Assembly (NCBI GenBank): GCA_028281285.1
Contig: JANQKF010000023.1
Location: 1 to 35,127 of the forward strand
DNA: 35,127 bases
Direction: 5' to 3'
Origin: Cyclobacteriaceae bacterium
GTDB lineage: Bacteria; Bacteroidota; Bacteroidia; Cytophagales; Cyclobacteriaceae
The position numbers and the translations under genes are program-made. How positions within the stretch are numbered: position 1 is the stretch's first letter; every line of letters starts with the position of its first letter. Shown piece after piece: positions 1 to 7,300 of this stretch. Under the pieces are notes generated by a model. The model did not search any database and was not told the DNA's origin. It saw only the letters and a list, made by a program, of their open reading frames with translations.

Positions 1-504
1 GCTAAGGACGATTCACTTTTCGCAGAGTTTGAGGTACAAAAATTTTATCTTCAACATTATCATTACGATGTCTTTGCCGCCTACCAGGTTCTGGACGGTG
101 AAATTGACACCTCCACTCCATCACAATTGCGCTTCAATTTTTCAACAAATCCAACTGGAGATATTTCCGGGCTAGAAGCTCAATTCGAACCTACTTTGGA
201 TGCTTTGGAGTTTAAGAGGAAGCCAGCCGAAGTTGAAGTGGGTGCGGATGTACTGGCCAAATATGTTGGAGAATATGAGCTTGCAGGACAAACTGTGAAG
301 ATTTATGTGAAGAACGAAAATACGCTATACGCTTTTGTACCCGGTCAACCTGAGTATGAATTGATTGCGACAGGAAATCATAAATTTTCATTTAAAGTCC
401 TGGATGGGTTCAAGATGGAATTTCATGAAAGTGAAGATGGAGCCATCGATTCCGTTTCATTCATGCAACCGAACGGAACATTTAAGGCAACGAGGAAAAA
501 GTAA
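1..504 (+). CDS. Serine hydrolase C-terminal fragment with DUF3471-like domain (5' truncated)
   Basis: The reading frame is open from base 1 and ends at TAA 502-504, so this is the last 167 codons of a gene that begins outside the window. The last ~90 residues (from about LAKYVGEYEL to KATRKK) look like the lipocalin-like beta-barrel domain DUF3471 that follows the catalytic domain in many beta-lactamase/penicillin-binding-type serine hydrolases of Bacteroidota. The SxxK, YxN and HxG catalytic motifs would lie upstream and are not visible. A strong intrinsic terminator follows at once, and a second, complete serine hydrolase starts 115 nt downstream, suggesting tandem paralogues. The domain call rests on the sequence pattern G-x-Y and the alternating hydrophobic strands; the link to a serine hydrolase is inference because the catalytic part is missing. 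Confidence 0.7.
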   Translation, partial: AKDDSLFAEFEVQKFYLQHYHYDVFAAYQVLDGEIDTSTPSQLRFNFSTNPTGDISGLEAQFEPTLDALEFKRKPAEVEVGADVLAKYVGEYELAGQTVKIYVKNENTLYAFVPGQPEYELIATGNHKFSFKVLDGFKMEFHESEDGAIDSVSFMQPNGTFKATRKK

Positions 505-512
505 TAGTTGCT

Positions 513-539
513 AAAGGTCGCTCTGAGGCGACCTTTTTT
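513..539 (+). terminator. Intrinsic terminator of the truncated serine hydrolase
   Basis: Perfect 6-bp stem GGTCGC (516-521) / GCGACC (528-533) with loop TCTGAG, followed by six T (534-539). AAA at 513-515 can pair with the first Ts. It lies 9 nt after the TAA stop. Confidence 0.9.
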
Positions 540-619
540 GATTATTTGCGACTAATCCCACCACAAATCCATAACTTTAAGCACGCTCCGATTGGTCGTT
601 GGAAAGTGAATTTTACATT

Positions 620-2056
620 ATGCGAGATCTGAGTTTTAAGCGCACAATCAGTTCTTGGCTGCTAATCATGGCCATTACTTTTCCGGGTTTTGCTCAGGAA
701 ATGGATGAGGAACGACTGCATAAAAAAGTCGATAAACTCTTCTCTGAATGGGACAATCCAAATACCCCCGGTGCAGCGATAGCCATAGTTAGAGATGGTC
801 ACATTATTTACAGAAAAGGATACGGAATGGCCAACCTGGAATACGCCATCCCAATTACTCCTTCCACCGTTTTTCATATTGCTTCCGTATCTAAACAGTT
901 TACGACCTTTTCTATTTTATTGCTCGCTAGAGACGGCCGTGTATCGCTTGATGACGATATCCGAAAGTATATCCCAGAAGTACCTGATTTTGGAAAGAAG
1001 ATTACCCTAAGGCATTTGGCGACTCATACCAGTGGGCTGAGAGACCAATGGAACCTGCTGGCACTGGCAGGATGGCGCCTTGATGACGTAATCACCAAGG
1101 ACCATGTAATGAAGTTGGTCAAAAACCAGAAAGAGCTCAATTTCGAACCTGGTGAGGAATATCTCTATTGCAACACGGGCTTTACTCTTATGGCAGAGGT
1201 AGTGGAAAGAGTGACCAGCAAAACGTTCGCGGAATTCACTCGGGAAAATATTTTCAAACCTCTCGGCATGACTCGTTCGCTTTTCTACGATGATCATGAA
1301 AAAATTGTAAAAAACAGGGCTTATTCTTATCACAAAGATGGTGATGGCTATAAGAAAAGTGTCCTGAGCTATGCTAATGTAGGAGCAACTAGCCTATTTA
1401 CCACCGTTGAGGATCTGAGCATTTGGGCCAGGAATTTCGAGAATCCTGTTGTGGGCAATTTGAGAATGATGAAGCAAATGAATGACAGGGGCGTATTAAA
1501 TAATGGGGACACCATTTCATACGCGCTTGGGCAAGCGGTGGGCCATTATAAAGGACTGAAACGCATCAGTCATGGTGGAGCTGATGCAGGTTATCGAACC
1601 TACCTTGCTAGATTTCCTGATCAGAATTTCTCAGTTATGGTATTCAGCAATCTGGCAGATTTTGATCCTGTCACAATTGGAATGAAAGTAGCCGATTTCT
1701 ATTTGAAAGAGGATTTTCCCGAAAAATTCAAAAACCACTCCACTTCTAATCGCGGCCCTAAAAAGAACAAATATCCCTCCAGGAAAAAGGATGTGACACT
1801 TGAGGACTATATCGGTGATTTCTATAGTGAAGAACTACACACTACCTATACATTCAAGATCAAAAGGGACATGCTAGTTGCGGAACATCCAAGGCATAAT
1901 GACATCAAATTAACCCACAGGAACCAGGATATATTTGGTAGCAAGACCTGGTTCTTTGGAGAAATTGAATTCACACGTGATACCAACAATCAAGTTAACG
2001 GTTGCAAAATCTCCAGCGGACGTGTGAGAAATCTCAGATTTACCAAAACCCACTAA
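620..2056 (+). CDS. Secreted penicillin-binding-type serine hydrolase (beta-lactamase family)
   Basis: A 478-residue protein of the class C beta-lactamase/D-alanyl-carboxypeptidase fold (PF00144 type). I chose ATG 620 over the in-frame TTG 599 because it gives a clean signal peptide: basic start, hydrophobic core at about residues 10-23, cleavage probably after GFA before QEMD. Catalytic motifs are visible in order: SVSK at 89-92 (nucleophile S89, general base K92), YCN at 182-184, and HGG at 317-319. HLATHTSGL near 131-139 is the usual conserved block after the first motif. After about residue 370 a basic linker leads to a small beta-rich C-terminal domain of the kind found in such hydrolases. 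Likely an exported peptidase or esterase acting in the periplasm; the substrate cannot be told. It ends 4 nt from the stop codon of the convergent cassette gene at 2061. Confidence 0.88.
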   Translation: MRDLSFKRTISSWLLIMAITFPGFAQEMDEERLHKKVDKLFSEWDNPNTPGAAIAIVRDGHIIYRKGYGMANLEYAIPITPSTVFHIASVSKQFTTFSILLLARDGRVSLDDDIRKYIPEVPDFGKKITLRHLATHTSGLRDQWNLLALAGWRLDDVITKDHVMKLVKNQKELNFEPGEEYLYCNTGFTLMAEVVERVTSKTFAEFTRENIFKPLGMTRSLFYDDHEKIVKNRAYSYHKDGDGYKKSVLSYANVGATSLFTTVEDLSIWARNFENPVVGNLRMMKQMNDRGVLNNGDTISYALGQAVGHYKGLKRISHGGADAGYRTYLARFPDQNFSVMVFSNLADFDPVTIGMKVADFYLKEDFPEKFKNHSTSNRGPKKNKYPSRKKDVTLEDYIGDFYSEELHTTYTFKIKRDMLVAEHPRHNDIKLTHRNQDIFGSKTWFFGEIEFTRDTNNQVNGCKISSGRVRNLRFTKTH

Positions 2057-2060
2057 TGCA

Positions 2061-3209
2061 CTACCCTGCGACCGAGGCCCAAGCCGCGAGTGCTCCGTTG
2101 AAGCTCGTGTACAGTCCATACTCACCATACACCAAACCTCCCCAATTTGCCTGTACCCCTTCATTGATTCCGGCATTCTGCACTGGGTCCGAAATATTCC
2201 GGCAAACACCCCAACTAACCTTATTTTCATTGGAAATCATGCCAATCACTGCATCGTCCATTTCCATAACGGCAAAGTAATCGTAGTTGCCACTCGTGTT
2301 TCCTACCACATAGCCATTCGTGGTTAACACAGGGACTCCGGGAAGGTGATTTATTTTTGGCGGCACCTGCCCTGGCGCTATCTCGGCATTAGCCAGTTCC
2401 TTCAGAGAATAAGCTTCTCCCGTATCCGGATTTTTCAACTCTTTGAGGTTATCAGATCTCAATTTTTCCAATTCACTTTCAGTCACCGGAGTTTCCATTA
2501 ACAAATCACTATTCCTGAGTTTATCCAGCAAGTCGCCTGTTGGTTCCCAATCATTCTCGAAAGTCTTGTGATTAAATGGATAGTGTTTTGGCTCAAATTC
2601 TCCGCTCAAGTCAAACCTGGCTGCATTTGTGATGTTCACCGTCCCAATACAATCGTGTACCCTGGAACCTCCGGAAGTACCAATAGTAAAGACAAATTTT
2701 GGCTTGAAGTCATCAATCAACTGCTGAACCATGTTTCTCAAAGGTAAGTCCGGACCATCTGTGCTTATATGCATATCCGATTTGAATAACAAAGCCTTCT
2801 TTCCATTGCTCGGAAACTCTACAATCCTGGCACTGCCCCAAGCCTTGTGTGTCTTTGAAGGTGACTTGCTGGTCAACTCTCCCTCTATTTTATCCCAGCC
2901 GTTATGATAATACTGCCAGCCATCATGCCAATACTCGTTTTCATAATAGGCATAAGGCATTTCCTGATCGCTATTGCAGAAAACATGATCAAATGCTGCC
3001 CATTCCGCTGAAGTCCATGTCATGATGACCATATCCACTTGAATAGTGTTGGTGTCTGGATTCCAATCGGTTCCGGTGACTAGTTTTGGTTTATTCGCAC
3101 CTATGCTCCCCCAATCAACCACTGGCAAAGGTGGCATGGTTGGTGATGTGGTACTTCGTTTGTATTCACCGTCTCCAAGGCGGTTTGGATACTTAGTCGT
3201 ATGTGTCAT
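2061..3209 (-). CDS. Nucleoside phosphorylase/nucleosidase-fold protein (PNP-like), second gene of cassette
   Basis: A 382-residue soluble protein without signal peptide. Motifs of the PNP/MTAN superfamily are visible: a strand and helix at 59-77 (DMVIMTWTSAEWAAFD), KSDMH at 143-147, the glycine-rich phosphate/ribose loop IGTSGG at 176-181 followed by IGTVNITNAARF, the ribose-contacting block VMEMDDA around 314-320 (classical members have MEMEA or DMEGA), and RNISD at 337-341 carrying the base-contacting aspartate D341. Known relatives cleave the N-glycosidic bond of nucleosides; several lineages act as effectors in bacterial conflict systems. The long region 200-300 between the phosphate loop and the EM motif is larger than in housekeeping MTAN. 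It follows the UDG-like gene by 20 nt in the same direction, so the pair is probably one transcript. The substrate is unknown; the family call is fairly sure, a defence role is inference. Confidence 0.75.
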   Translation of the reverse strand: MTHTTKYPNRLGDGEYKRSTTSPTMPPLPVVDWGSIGANKPKLVTGTDWNPDTNTIQVDMVIMTWTSAEWAAFDHVFCNSDQEMPYAYYENEYWHDGWQYYHNGWDKIEGELTSKSPSKTHKAWGSARIVEFPSNGKKALLFKSDMHISTDGPDLPLRNMVQQLIDDFKPKFVFTIGTSGGSRVHDCIGTVNITNAARFDLSGEFEPKHYPFNHKTFENDWEPTGDLLDKLRNSDLLMETPVTESELEKLRSDNLKELKNPDTGEAYSLKELANAEIAPGQVPPKINHLPGVPVLTTNGYVVGNTSGNYDYFAVMEMDDAVIGMISNENKVSWGVCRNISDPVQNAGINEGVQANWGGLVYGEYGLYTSFNGALAAWASVAG

Positions 3210-3229
3210 AATTCTATTTTATCAATCTT

Positions 3230-4906
3230 CTAGTTTTGAATTTTTCCTTGGTCAGCCAATGTTTGGGCAATTGCCTCAAGATAGGAAGCGTCTGGTGCGG
3301 GTTCGTCAGGTTTACCATAAGGACAACCAAGGGGGAATTGCCAATGATCATTCACACAGAAATTACAACCTCCAATACCACGAGTCAGATATCCTTTACC
3401 ATCAGCTCTATCTGTATAGGCCAACTTTCCTTCTGTATACTGATCTTCGAGGACGTTGCCCATAGCTGAATGAGCATCTACATACCCCTCCATAAGCACT
3501 TTGAACGCAGCCGGAAAGTCAGATTTAAGCTTTGCAAATACATGCTCTGCATCGCTATTAATTTGAATTGCAGCATACTCATAACTCTTCTCAGCAGCGA
3601 CAATTTTGACGTTTCTGTTTTCTTTGAGGTATTCATAACAGTCTGAATATTCCTGGGAAAATGACTCAAAATCACTCTCTGGCATCCTGAATTGAGGAAC
3701 AAAATTTGAATCATAAGAAAAGTGTGGTGAGACTACAAGTCGCGTTTTTATACTTGATTGTTTGCCCTGCACTTCACCCGCAAACTCAAAATAGCACTCA
3801 TTTTCAGTTGTATGTTTCAATAGAGTAAATGCATTATCCGGCAACTCCTTAGGAATAGGTGGATTGCATTGAATAAAGTTTCCGAAAGCATCATTGAACA
3901 TGTGGTAGGTAGACTCTCCTACCAAAAAGAGTACCGCTGGGTTGGTTTGAACAAATTGCTTGATGGCCCAAATATGATCACTGACACAATTGTTTATTAC
4001 GGAGTTTTCGCTCTCCTCTCCACCCATGAAATCCGGATTCCAATGAGGAGAAGCGCAGGCCACCATATCCAACTGACAAACATCTTCCCCAACTTTCAAA
4101 GAAGCATCCTTGTGCCCCTTTGAAGCCAGGAATTTATCAAACTTGGAAAGAACCGGCACGATTTGCTCATAGTAGCCTATTTGTTGCTCGTTAACCTGGA
4201 CAGGCAGACCTTCAGGCACGTCAAGTCGGCCTGCAATAACGTCCCCTTTCTTAAATGTGTTATTATGATCAAACGAATTAAAAAGCACCACATATCTGGG
4301 TGTACCTAGCGCTCTCTTAAGGTGAATAGTTGTTTCCTCCTGCTGTCCATCATACTGGATTACAAGGTCGTAGTCAGGTGAGTCAGTAGGCCTTTCGGTA
4401 GATATCACCTTACCGTCTGCCTCAGCAATGATCCTACCCTCCTTCATTATATATTTTTCAACAAAGTCGAGGTCGAAACACTCCTGGTAAACCGTTCTAT
4501 AGCGATAATAAAAAGCATATTTGGCCCATTCATCAGTGCCATTATCACTTGTAAATTCTGGATATGCCCAACTAGTCCCTTGCTGACCGGGAGCAAACGC
4601 AGTCAGGTTAGGGTTAATCCCAATGGTCATAATTGGGGCTTTCCGGCACCCATCCATGACCTCTGGTTTTGGAAAAGATTGTTGGCGCGTAGTCCCAATT
4701 ACCCAAGGCCATGGTTGAGGATATTTTTCTCCGGTTTGGTCAGGAGGTTCGTTTGTATCAGGATAGGTCTTATCAAAATCGAACGTTGGAAACGGACCAT
4801 AGGGCTGAGGGTTATTATCTGGCCAAAAGAACTTGCAGGTTCTGCAAGCCCTAACTTCGAAAACGAGCTTGACTTCGAGGGAATCCATTGAATTGGGATT
4901 TATCAT
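3230..4906 (-). CDS. Large cysteine-rich uracil-DNA-glycosylase-superfamily-like protein, first gene of cassette
   Basis: 558 residues, no signal peptide. I do not recognise an exact family, but the motif order fits the UDG superfamily. There is an N-terminal CRTC (C21, C24), then a hydrophobic strand into GINPN at 96-100, like the catalytic motif 1 of TDG/MUG-type enzymes (GINPG), followed by a GQQG...Y-P stretch. A ~175-residue insertion comes next, then DMVACASPHWNP (C284) and NNCVSDHI (C307) before a buried strand and glycine, AVLFLVG (324-330), and VVSPHFSY (391-398) in the place of the HPS-type motif 2. C21, C24, C284 and C307 match the order of the four [4Fe-4S] ligands of family 4 glycosylases. 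A second cluster, C514-x2-C517-x3-H521-x6-C528, near the C-terminus may bind another metal. ATG 4906 is used; ATG 4888 is an alternative. Function as a glycosylase is inference; it could be a catalytically altered sensor. Confidence 0.55.
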   Translation of the reverse strand: MINPNSMDSLEVKLVFEVRACRTCKFFWPDNNPQPYGPFPTFDFDKTYPDTNEPPDQTGEKYPQPWPWVIGTTRQQSFPKPEVMDGCRKAPIMTIGINPNLTAFAPGQQGTSWAYPEFTSDNGTDEWAKYAFYYRYRTVYQECFDLDFVEKYIMKEGRIIAEADGKVISTERPTDSPDYDLVIQYDGQQEETTIHLKRALGTPRYVVLFNSFDHNNTFKKGDVIAGRLDVPEGLPVQVNEQQIGYYEQIVPVLSKFDKFLASKGHKDASLKVGEDVCQLDMVACASPHWNPDFMGGEESENSVINNCVSDHIWAIKQFVQTNPAVLFLVGESTYHMFNDAFGNFIQCNPPIPKELPDNAFTLLKHTTENECYFEFAGEVQGKQSSIKTRLVVSPHFSYDSNFVPQFRMPESDFESFSQEYSDCYEYLKENRNVKIVAAEKSYEYAAIQINSDAEHVFAKLKSDFPAAFKVLMEGYVDAHSAMGNVLEDQYTEGKLAYTDRADGKGYLTRGIGGCNFCVNDHWQFPLGCPYGKPDEPAPDASYLEAIAQTLADQGKIQN

Positions 4907-5027
4907 CTGATAAAGAAAAGGTTAGGGTTGATTAATTTTAGAAATTAGAATAATTCAGATAAAAATTAAAGAAATTAGATATTAAATCATACTTATATTA
5001 AAAAGAACAAATCGTGATTACCTCCAT

Positions 5028-5047
5028 GTCAACTTCATAAAGTTGAC
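5028..5047. promoter_or_regulatory. Perfect inverted repeat upstream of the fatty acid transporter gene
   Basis: GTCAACTT (5028-5035), loop CATA, AAGTTGAC (5040-5047), in the 171-nt gap between the divergent cassette and the transporter, 31 nt before ATG 5078. The rest of the gap (about 4920-5010) is very AT-rich. An operator or leader hairpin are both possible; a T run only starts 8 nt later, so it is a poor terminator. Confidence 0.5.
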
Positions 5048-5077
5048 TCGGCTCATTTTTTCCGCCATTTTTAGGCA

Positions 5078-6433
5078 ATGCAAGAAGATAGTCTCTATTT
5101 GAAGTTCATTAGGAATGCCCTACCCTCTCCCTTCTCCATAGCGATAATATTGACGTTGATCACTTATATTCTTGCTTTGGTCTTCACCAATCGTCCTGAA
5201 AATGCAGTATCAGCCTACCCCATAAGAATTCTTGAATATTGGGAAACAGGGTTTTGGGAGCTACTCGAATTTACCATGCAGATGGCCTTAATTCTCATTT
5301 TGGGTCATGCATTGGCGCTTACTCCATTTTTCAATCGAATAATTATAAGGTTCACCAAATATTGCACGAATACAGCAAGTGCTGCCATGTGGATTAGCCT
5401 ATTGACCATTGCCGTTAGTTTTATCAATTGGGGGTTATGTCTGATTTTCGGGGCCATTTTTGCCAGAAAGGTAGCCGAGCAAGCCAAAATGAAAGGCTTG
5501 AAGTTAAACTACCCTCTTATTGGAGCTGCCGGGTACAGTGGGATGATGTGTTGGCATGGAGGGTTCTCAGGATCTGCCCCACTCACCGTAGCCACTAAAG
5601 ATCACTTTCTCACAGATCAAATCGGGCAAGTTGGGATTCAAGAAACACTTTTTTCCACTATGAACATTAGCACATCAGTGCTGTTGCTCATTGTCATCCC
5701 TACTGTATTCTACTTGCTGGGAAAAGGATCTAAAGGCAAGGAAATCAATCTCATGATTGACACAGATAAAACACATACAGCCAGCACCTTTGCTCCGAAA
5801 GGAGCCGAGAAGATTGACCATTCCCGAACTGCAGCTAGCATTCTGGGGATTATTATCTGTTTTATTGCACTACGGAAAATCTGGATTTCGCCTCAGGGAA
5901 CAGGCCTTAGTTTTATCAACCTCAACTATATCAACTTTCTATTATTTGGACTTGGAGTAGTGATGCACGGATCATTTGCCAGTTTTCTGGACGCCCTTCA
6001 CAGAGCTGTTGGAGGATCTGTCGGCATAATTATCCAATTCCCATTATATGCAGGCATTATGGGGATAATGAAGTACTCCGGATTAGCAGCAGAAGTATCT
6101 CAAGGATTTGTAGCTATATCAAATGCTACCACACTACCAATATTCACCTTTTTCAGTGCCGGTCTTGTAAATATTTTCGTTCCCAGTGGTGGAGGTCAGT
6201 GGGCTGTTCAAGGGCCAATTATAACAGAAGCCGCACAGACTCTAGGTGTATCAATTCCAAAAACCGTGATGGCCTTATCTTACGGAGACCAGCTGACCAA
6301 CATGCTACAACCCTTCTGGGCACTTCCGTTACTCGGAATCACACGATTGAAGGCAAAAGACATACTTCCGTTTTCTACAATTATCATGCTTGTCGGAATG
6401 GTTATATTTATCCTTGCATTGTTGATTTTTTAG
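5078..6433 (+). CDS. atoE: AtoE-family short-chain fatty acid transporter
   Basis: A 451-residue polytopic inner membrane protein with about a dozen hydrophobic segments, matching the length of AtoE/TIGR00366 transporters (PF02667). Highly characteristic blocks are present: INWGLCLIFGAIFAR at about 115-129, GAAGYSGMMCWHGGFSGSAPL at about 148-168, VPSGGGQWAVQGP at about 368-380, and YGDQLTNMLQPFWALPLLGIT near 405-425. Known members import short-chain fatty acids such as acetoacetate or butyrate for catabolism. No ato-type CoA transferase or thiolase lies nearby, so the exact substrate is open. A small membrane protein gene starts 4 nt after its stop and is probably co-transcribed. An inverted repeat at 5028-5047 may control it. 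Confidence 0.92.
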   Translation: MQEDSLYLKFIRNALPSPFSIAIILTLITYILALVFTNRPENAVSAYPIRILEYWETGFWELLEFTMQMALILILGHALALTPFFNRIIIRFTKYCTNTASAAMWISLLTIAVSFINWGLCLIFGAIFARKVAEQAKMKGLKLNYPLIGAAGYSGMMCWHGGFSGSAPLTVATKDHFLTDQIGQVGIQETLFSTMNISTSVLLLIVIPTVFYLLGKGSKGKEINLMIDTDKTHTASTFAPKGAEKIDHSRTAASILGIIICFIALRKIWISPQGTGLSFINLNYINFLLFGLGVVMHGSFASFLDALHRAVGGSVGIIIQFPLYAGIMGIMKYSGLAAEVSQGFVAISNATTLPIFTFFSAGLVNIFVPSGGGQWAVQGPIITEAAQTLGVSIPKTVMALSYGDQLTNMLQPFWALPLLGITRLKAKDILPFSTIIMLVGMVIFILALLIF

Positions 6434-6436
6434 ACC

Positions 6437-7186
6437 ATGGCAAATCGGTACGGCTTTTCAAATGAACGAAAAAGATCACCTTTCTCAGTGATCATGAAAG
6501 TAATCATCGAGTTCATTGTGATTGTAATTGGTATTTATTTGGCTTTCCGACTGGAAAACACCAGAGAAGAAAACCAACTTGTAAAACTGGAGGAAAAGTA
6601 TATCGAGCAACTGCTGGCAGAAGCCAAACTTAACCAAGTAGAACTACAGGCAGATCAAGATGCTCGAAGAGTTCAGGTGTCCTACATGAGAAAACTCCTG
6701 GACGCCCAAAACCGAACCGTTTCAGCCGACACCCTTCGGACAGCAATCAATCGACTTTTAATGCTTAGAATCTATTCACCAACCGATGCAGTGTTTCAGG
6801 ATTTGGTATCATCAGGAAATCTTGGAATCATTAAGTCTGATTCTGTGAAACAGATACTAATGGGTTATCGGCAACTACTTTCAAGAGTCCCGGTTACAGA
6901 GGGGCAAGACATTCGACTGGTGGAAGAAAAGATTGAGCCTTACCTTATCAGAAAACAGGTACTTTCTCTGCTGAATCCATTCAGAGGTCTTGACGAAATT
7001 CAGACCACGAATCAACAAAGAGATAGAATTATCCGGGTTTTACTTGACGATCGAGAATTCATCGACCTGATTTATCTAAGAATTGAGAAAATAGGAAACG
7101 TCATCTATTTCGAAAATCCCCTACAATGGTCTCTTAATTCTTTGATCCAGGAATTAGAAAAAGAACTGGCCAGATTCCAGGATTGA
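6437..7186 (+). CDS. Single-pass membrane protein, DUF6090-like
   Basis: 249 residues. A basic N-terminus is followed by one membrane helix at about residues 20-38 (core IVIVIGIYLAF) and then a short N-x-R-E-E stretch, the layout of the DUF6090-type proteins that are common in Bacteroidota. The remainder is a largely helical, charged soluble domain with coiled-coil character at about 50-75 and 225-249. It starts 4 nt after the atoE-like stop codon, so it is almost certainly translated from the same mRNA. Its biochemical role is unknown. Context suggests an accessory to the transporter, but these proteins also occur alone, so that is weak inference. The family name is given with moderate confidence; the TM topology is clear. 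Confidence 0.65.
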   Translation: MANRYGFSNERKRSPFSVIMKVIIEFIVIVIGIYLAFRLENTREENQLVKLEEKYIEQLLAEAKLNQVELQADQDARRVQVSYMRKLLDAQNRTVSADTLRTAINRLLMLRIYSPTDAVFQDLVSSGNLGIIKSDSVKQILMGYRQLLSRVPVTEGQDIRLVEEKIEPYLIRKQVLSLLNPFRGLDEIQTTNQQRDRIIRVLLDDREFIDLIYLRIEKIGNVIYFENPLQWSLNSLIQELEKELARFQD

Positions 7187-7238
7187 CGCCCGGATTTCAC
7201 TTTGATTAATCAGCTATTTTATTCTCTTTCAAAATTGA

Positions 7239-7246
7239 TAACTTTG
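7239..7246 (+). promoter_or_regulatory. Bacteroidota-type -7 promoter element of the aconitase gene
   Basis: TAACTTTG is an exact match to TANNTTTG, the -7 element of the primary sigma factor of Bacteroidota. TTTT at 7217-7220, 18 nt upstream, is a 3-of-4 match to the TTTG -33 element. Transcription would start near 7253, giving a leader of about 48 nt. Confidence 0.6.
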
Positions 7247-7255
7247 CGGCCCCAA

Positions 7256-7276
7256 GATGGTTGTAATAGTACCATC
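7256..7276 (+). promoter_or_regulatory. Leader hairpin of the aconitase mRNA
   Basis: GATGGT (7256-7261) pairs perfectly with ACCATC (7271-7276) around a 9-nt loop, right at the predicted 5' end of the transcript and 24 nt before ATG 7301. No T run follows, so it is not a terminator. A stabilising 5' hairpin or protein-binding site is possible; no function can be shown from sequence. Confidence 0.4.
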
Positions 7277-7300
7277 AATGTATTCTAAAAACCCACCTAT

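Noticed and set aside
1-2056. Two serine hydrolases as part of the cassette at 2061-4906
   Set aside because: They are on the opposite strand, carry export features, and belong to a family that also occurs elsewhere in the window (24914-26053).
3046-3465. 139-codon plus-strand open frame across the junction of the cassette genes
   Set aside because: It is antisense to two genes with clear motifs, lacks any recognisable domain and starts in the middle of coding sequence.
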